Position numbers and translations under genes: made by a program. Shown here one piece after another: positions 18,816-27,793 of a stretch of 64,000 nt of DNA. The notes below the pieces were generated by a model. It searched no databases and had not been told where the DNA came from. It saw only the letters and a program-made list of their open reading frames with translations. The stretch's first letter is position 1, and each line of letters begins with the position of its first letter. The DNA comes from Bacillus zhangzhouensis (lineage in GTDB: Bacteria > Bacillota > Bacilli > Bacillales > Bacillaceae), in assembly GCA_025809375.1 (NCBI GenBank), contig CP099514.1, positions 992,001 through 1,056,000 on the forward strand. Reading direction: 5' to 3'.

Positions 18816-19766
18816 ATGGTTACATATATCATTAGAAGGACATTACTCTCCATTCCCATTTTATTAGGGATTACCATTTTGTCCTTTGCCATTATGAAAG
18901 CAGCACCAGGCGATCCGATGTCACTCATGATGGACCCTACCATTAGTGCGGCAGACCGGGAAGCCTTTATTGATAAGTACGGCTTGAATGATCCTGAATA
19001 TGTGCAATATATGAAATGGCTTGGCAATATGCTTCAAGGTGACTTTGGCACATCCATTGTCAAAAAAGGAACGCCCGTGGCTGATTTGATTTTTGCCCGG
19101 CTGCCAAATACCCTCATCCTCATGATTTTTTCTACATTAGTTGCCCTGCTGATCGCCATTCCATTTGGTGTTCTTTCAGCAAAACGTCCGTACACAAAGC
19201 TTGACTATGGCATTACGGTTACATCTTTTATTGGACTGGCTATTCCAAACTTTTGGTTTGGTCTCATCCTCATTATGGTTTTATCTGTGAACCTAGGGTG
19301 GTTTCCGACTGGCGGAGTTTCTACCTTGAATGCCGATTTTAATGTGTTTGACCGGCTTCATCATATCATTTTACCTGCCTTTGTTTTAGCAACTGCTGAT
19401 ATGGCAGGGCTGACGCGGTACACAAGGTCCAGTATGCTTGATGTCATGAGGCAGGATTACATTCGCACCGCAAGAGCGAAAGGCTTTAGAGAAAACAAAG
19501 TCATTTTTAAGCATGGTTTAAGAAACGGTCTTATGCCTGTCATTACAATTTTCGGATTAATGATTCCATCCTTTATTGGCGGCGCAGTCGTGGTGGAACA
19601 AATCTTTACATGGCCTGGACTTGGAAAACTGTTCATTGATTCTGCCTTTTCGAGAGATTATCCGGTCATTATGGCGATGACCGTTATTTCCGCAGTGCTT
19701 GTGGTGGTTGGAAATTTAATAGCGGATATTTTATATGCGATCGTTGATCCGCGTATTGAATATTAG
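18816..19766 (+). CDS. appB: Oligopeptide ABC transporter, permease AppB
   Basis: Inner-membrane permease (316 aa) with about six transmembrane segments. The first is at residues 9-28, and the ABC-coupling motif [11 protein letters not shown] is in the second half. The ATG at 18816 is preceded by AAAAGGAG. A longer upstream in-frame extension is a continuation through the structured gap and is not used. appC follows after 18 bases. Confidence 0.93.
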   Translation: MVTYIIRRTLLSIPILLGITILSFAIMKAAPGDPMSLMMDPTISAADREAFIDKYGLNDPEYVQYMKWLGNMLQGDFGTSIVKKGTPVADLIFARLPNTLILMIFSTLVALLIAIPFGVLSAKRPYTKLDYGITVTSFIGLAIPNFWFGLILIMVLSVNLGWFPTGGVSTLNADFNVFDRLHHIILPAFVLATADMAGLTRYTRSSMLDVMRQDYIRTARAKGFRENKVIFKHGLRNGLMPVITIFGLMIPSFIGGAVVVEQIFTWPGLGKLFIDSAFSRDYPVIMAMTVISAVLVVVGNLIADILYAIVDPRIEY

Positions 19767-19784
19767 AAGGGAGCTGAAGCACAA

Positions 19785-20696
19785 TTGGTACAGCCTAATA
19801 TGGGAACACCTCCTGTTGATATCAAATTAAAGGAGGGCCTTCCGCCAAAGCCAGAAACGATGCTGCGTTTATTTTTCGAGAAATTTTTCAAAAATAAATT
19901 GGCGGTTGCCGGCTCTGTGATCTTATTGGTCATTATCTTTTCAGCCATTTTCGCTCCAGTGATCGCTCCATATGCACCAGAGCAGCAAGATTTATTGAAG
20001 CGGCTTCAGCCGCCAAGTGCTGAGCATTTTATGGGCACTGACAAGTTTGGCCGTGATATTTTCTCAAGGGTGCTATATGGCGCGCGGGTCTCCTTAATGG
20101 TCGGTTTCGTCTCAGTGGTCGGTGCAATCACCATTGGCACTGTCATTGGAGCGGTTGCGGGGTATTTTAAAGGATTTGTTGATTCCTTGTTAATGAGATT
20201 TGTGGATGTCGTGTTGTCGATTCCAGACATTTTTCTATTGATCACGCTCGTCACTATTTTCAAACCGGGCGTTGATAAATTGATTCTAATCTTTGCTTTG
20301 ACAGGCTGGACAACAACCGCAAGGCTCATCCGCAGTGAATTCTTATCGCTTCGAACAAGAGAATTCGTCCTCGCGGCGAGAACCATTGGAACGAAACATC
20401 ATGTCATCATCTTTTCACATATTTTACCGAACTGTATCGGTCCTATAATTGTGTCAGCGACATTAAAAGTAGGCTCTGTCATTTTAGCTGAGTCAACGCT
20501 CAGCTATCTTGGATTTGGTATTCAGCCGCCAACGGCAAGCTGGGGCAACATGCTGCAAGATGCACAAAATTTCTCGATTATGGTGCAAGCTTGGTGGTAC
20601 CCGCTTTTCCCAGGTCTCTTTATTTTAATAACGGTTCTTTGCTTTAACTTTTTAGGAGATGGCTTAAGGGATTCATTTGATCCTAAGAGGATATGA
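19785..20696 (+). CDS. appC: Oligopeptide ABC transporter, permease AppC
   Basis: Second permease (303 aa) with an N-terminal cytoplasmic part, then about six membrane segments, a [14 protein letters not shown] segment and a coupling loop [12 protein letters not shown]. The TTG start at 19785 has AGAAGGGAG about 11 bases upstream and gives the length I recall for AppC. The ATG at 19800 is the alternative. Last gene of appDFABC, followed by a stem-loop. Confidence 0.93.
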   Translation: MVQPNMGTPPVDIKLKEGLPPKPETMLRLFFEKFFKNKLAVAGSVILLVIIFSAIFAPVIAPYAPEQQDLLKRLQPPSAEHFMGTDKFGRDIFSRVLYGARVSLMVGFVSVVGAITIGTVIGAVAGYFKGFVDSLLMRFVDVVLSIPDIFLLITLVTIFKPGVDKLILIFALTGWTTTARLIRSEFLSLRTREFVLAARTIGTKHHVIIFSHILPNCIGPIIVSATLKVGSVILAESTLSYLGFGIQPPTASWGNMLQDAQNFSIMVQAWWYPLFPGLFILITVLCFNFLGDGLRDSFDPKRI

Positions 20697-20703
20697 AACG
20701 GTC

Positions 20704-20741
20704 ATAATCAGGCTGTAGAAAAATCTCAATAGCCTGATTAT
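20704..20741 (+). terminator. Stem-loop behind appC
   Basis: Perfect 11-bp arms ATAATCAGGCT and AGCCTGATTAT with a 16-base loop, but no T-run follows. It probably marks the end of the app transcript and the left edge of the AT-rich island. Confidence 0.6.
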
Positions 20742-20826
20742 ATGGTTCATTCCAGCTTGATATTTAGAAGTACATAGGTATAAGAAAAGTATTTGATAGA
20801 GTTTGGATTATTTAATGATTGAAGGT

Positions 20827-20856
20827 TTGGTAAACTCCTTTTCCTGTTGCTAAGAT
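20827..20856 (+). promoter_or_regulatory. Possible sigma-A promoter of the accessory island
   Basis: TTGGTA, an 18-base spacer and TAAGAT lie about 55 bases before the first island ORF. No other signal is seen in the 20742-20890 gap. Confidence 0.4.
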
Positions 20857-20910
20857 ATTGTTAAGGGACCATTTTGTAATAGGCAGTCAATTATGGAGGA
20901 GATGGAGTTT

Positions 20911-21003
20911 ATGGTCGATTTTTTTAGTATTTCTATTTCTAATTCTAATGGCGGTAATTCAGATATAGAGAAGAAGGAAGATTATACTAAATTAATTTTC
21001 TGA
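20911..21003 (+). other. 30-codon ORF ahead of the FGE-like remnant
   Basis: An ATG with GGAGGAG nine bases upstream opens a 30-codon frame (MVDFFSISISNSNGG...) ending at TGA 21001-21003. The frame used by the following FGE-like sequence differs and begins in the same place. This ORF may thus be the broken 5' end of that gene rather than a real small protein. The ribosome binding site is good, so translation is likely if it is transcribed. Confidence 0.4.
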
Positions 21004-21589
21004 AACTCCAGTTACGATTGGAATGATGAAAGAATTTTATCAAAATAATCCACATGTGCAAATACCCTTAGTCATAAAAAAACATATAAATAATAATGAT
21101 TTATGTTTCCCAGCATATCACATTAATTTTGAAGATGCGTTGATGTTTTGTTACTGGGCTTCAGAAATCATGGGAGAGTGTATAGAACTTCCAACTGAAC
21201 CAGAGTGGGAAAAAGCCGCTAGAGGAAGTTGGAATGATAGAGAATTTCCATGGGGCGATGGGATAATTGAGAATGTAAATATAAAAGGTCAATACAATTC
21301 TTTGCCTATCCCGGTAAAGAACATAATGGAAAATAGATCTCCCTATGGGGTTTATGATCTCTCTGGAAATATTGAAGAGTGGACTAGAAGTTACAATCGA
21401 CCTTATTTAGGTTCGCCCTTAAAATATTCTAAATTATAAAATTACCATATTTTGAGAGGTGGGACGTGTGAACATGGATTAGATTTAGCTAGATGTTCAA
21501 GAAGACACGGAAATATTCCCAGTTTATTTAGAGGATTCAAAATTGTAAAAAGGAAAGAGTTTAATATATTTCAAGTTGAACATATTTAA
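21002..21589 (+). pseudogene. Decayed formylglycine-generating-enzyme-fold (SUMF1/FGE-sulfatase) gene
   Basis: One frame reads ETPVTIGMMKEFYQ, HINFEDALMFCYWASE, ELPTEPEWEKAARGSW, FPWGDG, SPYGVYDLSGNIEEWTRS. This is the ordered consensus of the FGE/SUMF1 fold, including the LPTEAEWEYAARGG and GNVWEWT landmarks. A TAA at 21437-21439 interrupts it, but the same frame resumes with HILRGGTCEHG...ARCSRRHGN...FRGFKIVK, matching the RGGSW...R..GFR end of the family. The 5' end is also missing or out of frame. Remaining part is about 190 codons. Members modify Cys to formylglycine, act in ergothioneine-type chemistry or serve as a lectin-like fold. Which applies cannot be told. Confidence 0.78.
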
Positions 21590-21746
21590 AGTAGCGAATA
21601 ATGGAATAAGTTATATGGAGAAATTAGGTGAAGAAGTTCTTGCTGGATCATACGATGGAGGAGTATATTCAGTGAATAAAAGTGTTGAAAATTCAGAATT
21701 TATAAGATTGTTTGATCAATCTGAAAATTACCATGTTTTAAAATGA
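21576..21746 (+). pseudogene. Remnant of a second beta-propeller-like gene
   Basis: A frame overlapping the end of the FGE remnant reads LNIFKVANNGISYMEKL, GEEVLAGSYDGGVYSV and ends at TGA 21746. The pattern of a short strand, a LAGSYDGxVY turn and a charged strand is that of a propeller blade. It resembles TEIYTGGFDGKIYVFD in the intact protein downstream. Fewer than 60 codons remain. A small independent gene from the ATG at 21615 (43 codons) is possible but lacks a good ribosome binding site. Confidence 0.5.
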
Positions 21747-21789
21747 GCTATAAATTTATTTTCATTCTTATTTAAAGGAGGTAAGAGAA

Positions 21790-21846
21790 ATGGTTCGTAA
21801 AATTAAAGTTCAACCAATCCGCAGCTCAGTAAACACACGTAAATAA
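21790..21846 (+). CDS. 18-residue basic peptide, candidate RiPP precursor or secreted peptide
   Basis: ATG at 21790 is preceded by AAAGGAGGT with 7 bases spacing, the strongest ribosome binding site in the island. The frame encodes MVRKIKVQPIRSSVNTRK and stops at TAA 21844-21846. The peptide has six Lys/Arg, no acidic residue, no cysteine and no signal peptide. It stands alone, 43 bases behind the propeller remnant and 70 bases ahead of the intact propeller gene. A stem-loop lies between, a layout often seen when a peptide precursor is needed in excess over its processing proteins. I know no close family. It could also be a regulatory leader peptide. Confidence 0.55.
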   Translation: MVRKIKVQPIRSSVNTRK

Positions 21847-21860
21847 TTTTAAAGGTTTGG

Positions 21861-21892
21861 GTAGGGATATAGAAAAGTATCCCTACTTAATT
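21861..21892 (+). terminator. Stem-loop between the peptide ORF and the propeller gene (putative attenuator)
   Basis: Perfect 9-bp arms GTAGGGATA (21861-21869) and TATCCCTAC (21878-21886) with an 8-base loop, followed by TTAATTTTAAT. The T-run is imperfect, so partial termination is likely. Confidence 0.65.
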
Positions 21893-21916
21893 TTAATATA
21901 AAAAGGATGAGGAAAA

Positions 21917-23449
21917 ATGTTAATTAGACCACTTAGGATTGATTATGTAACTAGTAAAAATTATATTATCACTGTTGATACGCAAGGTGTACTACTCCGT
22001 TTAAATGATAAATTAGAAGTTGTTAAAAGTTCAGCAGCACCGCTAATTAATATGAAGGTTTATTGTCTTACTGCAACGGACGATTATATTTATACTCGTG
22101 ATTACTTTGGAGTCTTAAGTAAGCTTGAATTTAACAGAAAAATTAAAGTTGATGAGGGAAGTGTACATGTAGTTAGGTATGATCCTAAGAATAACCGTTA
22201 CATCGCTACACAAGATTATGGTTTGGAAAATTCATATGGTATTGAGTCAGGTCTTGCAATCATTGATCCCGAATCACTCACGTTTACAAGTCACCCATTC
22301 ACAACAGATGATGTTGAATTTATTTTCTTTGACAAACACTTCACTGAAATTTACACCGGAGGATTTGATGGGAAAATTTATGTATTTGATAATATGACCC
22401 CCAGTCTTAAACTTAAACGAACATTGGGTCCATTTAATCACCAGATTTCATATGGGCTCATGCTGAATGATGATAGAATATTAGTTCTTTTACAATCTGG
22501 AGAAATGCTGATTGTTGATAAATATGGAAATGAATTAGAAAGGTTGGATTTTGATTATGTTTGCTATTGGGATTTTGTGAATGGTGAAAATTCAAATGAA
22601 TTCTATGCTCCAAATGGCAAAGGGATTACTAAATTTGTTGTTGAGGAGGTCAATAATTCAGATATTATAATAAGAGAAAAAGAGAAGTTTGTATATAACT
22701 TTGGCTTAATATTTAAATTAGTGCGCGTAAATAGCTCAAGATTTGTTGCTTTATCTAGAAAAAATTTAATTTTTAGCTTTGATGAAAATGGCTACGTTCT
22801 ATGGAGTACAAATTTAGAATATCTGCCTAAAAGTATATCGTGCTGCTCGAATAAACAAGTTGCAATGGTAGGGTTAGATAATGGAATAATGCAAGAAATA
22901 GACTTAAATAATGGTAGATTATTAAGAAGAAAAAATTTCGATGCGGCTGTTACTACTTCTATATTTAATGGGGAAGATGTTGTAATAGGAACTTCCAATG
23001 ATTCTCTTCACTTTATTGATTATGTCTCATTTGAAGAAAGTCATAAATCGCTCAATTTAAAAGGGTATCCAAAAAGAATTCGACTTGAGGGACAGTATCT
23101 AGTTTTAACAGGTGGTGGATTCGGTTATATTGAAATTGATAAAGATACCTATGACATTAACAAAAAAATGGTAGGTGACTTGCTTTATAATACAAGAGAA
23201 GAATCTATAAGAATAGATGCTTACATTTTAATTTCTTCTTATGGCCACCAAATTGGTGTATATAATTACGAAAATAATCAGATTGTTTATTTAATTGAGA
23301 GGTTGCCAGACTATGTAAAAGCAATTAAACATTATAAGGGAGGAAATGGGGAGAATTATTTAATTATTGGTGGAAATAATGGATTCTTACAATGCTATCG
23401 AGTCCATGAAGATGGATCACTCCTATTAATAAAGGAATATATTTTTTAA
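21917..23449 (+). CDS. Beta-propeller-like (WD40/PQQ-like) protein of unknown function
   Basis: Protein of 510 residues rich in repeating blade-like units such as YTGGFDGKIYVFDN, MVGLDNGIMQEIDLNNGRLL, VIGTSNDSLHFIDYV and IIGGNNGFLQCYRV, spaced some 40-60 residues apart through the whole length. This is the look of a six- to eight-bladed propeller. No signal peptide or membrane segment is present, so it is probably cytoplasmic, and no catalytic motif is recognised. AAGGATGAGG precedes the ATG. Its stop overlaps the MFS start (TAATG). The context with a tiny peptide ORF and exporter suggests a binding or processing role, which is inference. Confidence 0.72.
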   Translation: MLIRPLRIDYVTSKNYIITVDTQGVLLRLNDKLEVVKSSAAPLINMKVYCLTATDDYIYTRDYFGVLSKLEFNRKIKVDEGSVHVVRYDPKNNRYIATQDYGLENSYGIESGLAIIDPESLTFTSHPFTTDDVEFIFFDKHFTEIYTGGFDGKIYVFDNMTPSLKLKRTLGPFNHQISYGLMLNDDRILVLLQSGEMLIVDKYGNELERLDFDYVCYWDFVNGENSNEFYAPNGKGITKFVVEEVNNSDIIIREKEKFVYNFGLIFKLVRVNSSRFVALSRKNLIFSFDENGYVLWSTNLEYLPKSISCCSNKQVAMVGLDNGIMQEIDLNNGRLLRRKNFDAAVTTSIFNGEDVVIGTSNDSLHFIDYVSFEESHKSLNLKGYPKRIRLEGQYLVLTGGGFGYIEIDKDTYDINKKMVGDLLYNTREESIRIDAYILISSYGHQIGVYNYENNQIVYLIERLPDYVKAIKHYKGGNGENYLIIGGNNGFLQCYRVHEDGSLLLIKEYIF

Positions 23450-24678
23450 TGCGAAAGTTAAGGTTACTATTAGCGGCTAACCTGATTTCAACTGTGGGAA
23501 CCGGAGTAACTTCTTATTTAATCATTTGGTTGCTGATAGACCAATTGAATCAATCAGTATTGTATGGAATATTAACCATTGTCACGATGATTTTTGTGTT
23601 CTTTGCTTCGCCCTTTTTAGGAAGCTTGGTTGATAGACACTCTCGGAAAGCTATCTTCTTGCAATTAGAATTAATAGGTGCATTCATGCTGATTGTTTTT
23701 CTCATCCTCTTTGATATTTCAAATTTCCTTAATATTTTTCTCGTCGTTTTATTGACTCTATATAATACAATTTATGATTCAATAAAATACCCAACTGTAT
23801 CAGCTTTAACTCAAGAAATGTTTAAAGAGGATGAGTATAGTAAAGTCAATAGTAGTTTAGAAGTTCAGGGGCAAGCAGCTTTGATGATTAGCTCTAGTTT
23901 AGCCGCTTTTATGATCGGTCAAATATCCATTACCCTTATATTGGTTATGAATATTATAACATTTTTTGCCGCTTCAATTATCATATACAAACTGCCTTAC
24001 CAACGAAGTCGTGTGGTAGAAGAGGAGTCCAATGCCACAAAGAGTGTATCATACTGGGTTAACTTTAGGTCTTCACTTCAATATCTATCTCAACGGAAAG
24101 TTTTGTTCGTAATTTTATTAACGACTTTTGTGCCTAGTATTGTTATTATTGTGGCAAATTATTTGGATCCAATTTTTATTTATCAATTTTTGAATGAAGG
24201 TCCCTCAGTAATTGGTATTGCAAATATCTTTTACGCAGTCGGAGCAATTGGAGCTGGTTTCGTAGCCTATCAAATGTCAAAGAGACTTCCACATATTCAT
24301 GGTGTCATTATGTTTATGATTGTATTTGCAATTTCAACAGTCGTTATCTTTCTTTTCCCTCACTCTGTGACATTTATTGTAGCAAGTTTTTTTTGGGGTC
24401 ATTCAAATGCTGCCATTAGAGTATTTAGAAAAAGTTATATGTTCCAACATGTTGATAATGCATATATGGGACGTGTCAACTCATTAATTAATGCATGTAA
24501 GTTATTAGGTCAGATTGCTTTAATTGGGACTTTAACTATAACTGTTGTGCCAGCTGGAAAATCTCAATATGGATATCTTATTTTATTCATCATCGTATTT
24601 GCTGCTCTATTCATCACATCATATTTATGTATGAAAAAATTTAATTACAAGAATGAAAAAAAGTATACTTCTGTCTGA
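23449..24678 (+). CDS. MFS exporter of the accessory island
   Basis: Polytopic membrane protein (409 aa) with about 12 hydrophobic segments and a loop LGSLVDRHSRKAIFLQ after helix 2, the MFS motif-A region. It resembles the macrolide-efflux (MefA-like) exporters. The ATG overlaps the stop of the propeller gene, so the two are translationally coupled and presumably work together. MFS exporters of ribosomal peptides are known, for example MccC for microcin C. The substrate here is unknown. Confidence 0.84.
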   Translation: MRKLRLLLAANLISTVGTGVTSYLIIWLLIDQLNQSVLYGILTIVTMIFVFFASPFLGSLVDRHSRKAIFLQLELIGAFMLIVFLILFDISNFLNIFLVVLLTLYNTIYDSIKYPTVSALTQEMFKEDEYSKVNSSLEVQGQAALMISSSLAAFMIGQISITLILVMNIITFFAASIIIYKLPYQRSRVVEEESNATKSVSYWVNFRSSLQYLSQRKVLFVILLTTFVPSIVIIVANYLDPIFIYQFLNEGPSVIGIANIFYAVGAIGAGFVAYQMSKRLPHIHGVIMFMIVFAISTVVIFLFPHSVTFIVASFFWGHSNAAIRVFRKSYMFQHVDNAYMGRVNSLINACKLLGQIALIGTLTITVVPAGKSQYGYLILFIIVFAALFITSYLCMKKFNYKNEKKYTSV

Positions 24679-24823
24679 GAGTTGACTTAAGACAGAGGAG
24701 CGTTAACGATAATTGGTTATATGAATTGGTCAATTGTTTTGTGTGTTTTAATTTTGCTAAAATAAATATTAACAGTGAAATCAGAAAAAGCACACTTTAC
24801 TTTAAATCACATCCAACACCATT

Positions 24824-25101
24824 TTGTTGCACGAGTTTCAAGTATTAGGTTTTCATTTTAGGATGATTGAAGCTTTTCCTTATTTGCTTGGAAAATTAAA
24901 ACCAGGTTGTATTCTAATTACAACGACGATCATTATGGGACTTTGTATGATGGTTATCAAACCGGTTGAGTTTCTAGAAGCACTGTTTGGGTTACCGTCA
25001 GTTTACCTTTTGGTTTTTGTATCGGCTTAATGAATGCCTTCTTAAATGTGCCGAATAGCAGTTTATTTCAGGGACTTACTCATTACTCCATATCCTCATA
25101 G
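24824..25101 (+). pseudogene. Frameshifted remnant of another MFS transporter
   Basis: One frame reads LLGKLKPGCILITTTIIMGLCMMVI and runs to a TAA at 25030. A +1 shift near 25000 restores LPFGFCIGLMNAFLNVPNSSLFQGLT up to TAG 25099-25101. The second part matches the GLxNAxxNVPxxxLFQ region found in MefA/MFS_3 exporters. Both ends of the gene are missing. Nothing is seen between it and the yjbA ribosome binding site, nor in 24679-24823. Confidence 0.6.
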
Positions 25102-25253
25102 GAGACATGCGATTCCCATCTTACAAATGTTCTCTAATTTCCTTATTGGCAAACCACCTGTCGTTCAGCTTGAAGTTTTGATAAAGTTGGAATAATTTCT
25201 CTATCCCTTGCCCATACTGTGGACAACAGTTTTTATAAAGTGAGGGATTGGTT

Positions 25254-26006
25254 ATGTTATTTCTTCATGACGTATGGGTGAATTGGTTTGAAGGGGAAGA
25301 AAATGGCTACAATGTATGTCATTTTCATGAGTGGCGTAAGGAGGACAGCGTTGAGCTGTTAGATCAAGTGCCTTTACTTAAGGTGCAGAGTCCTTTGTTT
25401 GATTACATAGAAAATGATCTTTCAGAGCTACCGAAGGCGCTGCTAGAGTCTGTATTTGAGAAATCATATATTCGGAAAAATCATGAACGCCGTAAATTAG
25501 AGTATTGCTTTGTCGTCACCGACGGCATTCGAATCATTGCTGTAGATACGATCGGGTATTCCATTCCTGTGAGAAAAAGCCGCTTGATCCCAAGGCAGGA
25601 GCAATTGGTCTATGAAATGGTGAAAGATGTGCAGGCAGAGGAATATCAATTTTCTAAAGACAGCCTTGAATCGACGAAAGAGTATCACATTCTATCACTG
25701 CCGCCGCAGCATATCAGCGGATTAACGAGAAAAGAAAGACAGCTGAAGCAGCTGATGTTTATGGCGCTTGATCAATTAAAAGGACTCCAAAACAGGGCGG
25801 AGATTGTGTATTGGTATACCGAATGGAACCCGCGCATGTACAACCAAATCAAACGAATGTCATTTGAAGAGATTTGGAACATGCTTTACAATGAAACCAT
25901 TAATGGGTGGTCAGAAAATCATCTAGCCTTCTGTGAAAAAATGATTAAAGGACAGCCATTTTTCGAAAAGCTTTGGGAAATGGAAAACGAATCAAAAGTA
26001 AATTAG
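25254..26006 (+). CDS. yjbA: YjbA family protein (DUF3603)
   Basis: Protein of 250 residues beginning [27 protein letters not shown]. It is mostly soluble with charged C-terminal helices and has no recognisable catalytic motif. The ATG at 25254 has GAGGG seven bases upstream, and the in-frame TTG at 25248 would be too close. Length equals that of B. subtilis YjbA, which lies between appC and trpS. Here the accessory island has been placed between appC and this gene. Function unknown. Confidence 0.84.
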   Translation: MLFLHDVWVNWFEGEENGYNVCHFHEWRKEDSVELLDQVPLLKVQSPLFDYIENDLSELPKALLESVFEKSYIRKNHERRKLEYCFVVTDGIRIIAVDTIGYSIPVRKSRLIPRQEQLVYEMVKDVQAEEYQFSKDSLESTKEYHILSLPPQHISGLTRKERQLKQLMFMALDQLKGLQNRAEIVYWYTEWNPRMYNQIKRMSFEEIWNMLYNETINGWSENHLAFCEKMIKGQPFFEKLWEMENESKVN

Positions 26007-26041
26007 AAAAAGCTTGCAGCGGGTCGTGCTGCAAGCTTTTT

Positions 26042-26044
<3 letters not shown>
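26007..26044 (+). terminator. Bidirectional terminator between yjbA and trpS
   Basis: AAAAAGCTTGCAGC / GCTGCAAGCTTTTT, a 14-bp perfect stem with T-runs on both strands, between the convergent genes. Confidence 0.94.
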
Positions 26045-27300
<1,256 letters not shown>

Positions 27301-27321
27301 ATCGCAACAGTATGTCTATCT

Positions 27322-27350
27322 ATTATAAAGGATGACCATGAAAAAGTCAC
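27322..27350 (-). promoter_or_regulatory. Probable promoter of trpS
   Basis: On the minus strand, TATAAT (27322-27327) with GTGACT 17 bases upstream lies just before the T-box leader. Confidence 0.6.
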
Positions 27351-27595
27351 GAAGCCATTATGTGACCTTCTCATCATGCCGATTGACACTTAAAATTTTA
27401 GAGAAAAAAACAAATATCTGTCAGATTTTTTTAAAAAAGGATGATTAATTATATGTATAAAACATTATTCCTGCTGAATTTGTTAAATTATTTTAATCAA
27501 TTTACGCTTTAATTTGTTGAAGTGGTTGAGACTTTAGTTTATAAAAATCCCTCTTTATCCCCATTTACGTTTTTAAAAAATATATGAAATTGATA

Positions 27596-27624
27596 TTGCA
27601 ATAAATTATTCTATTCATTATAAT
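27596..27624 (+). promoter_or_regulatory. Probable sigma-A promoter of the opp operon
   Basis: TTGCAA, 17-base spacer, TATAAT, about 170 bases before oppA. The remaining 27351-27793 gap is AT-rich. I see no further gene in it, only a long untranslated leader. Confidence 0.68.
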
Positions 27625-27793
27625 GAATTTGTTCACACGTTTGTGCTAGGCTCTTTACATAGTGAAAATTCAGAAAAAACAAAAGAAATAGAAAGTAAGC
27701 TATTTAGGGACTTTTTTACGCTATTTCTTAGCTCTGAATCTCATCTTCTATCGAGACCTTTGAACTAAAAACATATTATAAGGGGGAATACAG

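Noticed and set aside
20911..21589. FGE-fold sequence as a target protein of a diversity-generating retroelement
   Set aside because: Such targets often have this fold, but no reverse transcriptase, template repeat or accessory gene is in the window.
20704..25250. Island as a prophage, integron or IS element
   Set aside because: No integrase, transposase, terminal repeats or tRNA target are seen at the borders.
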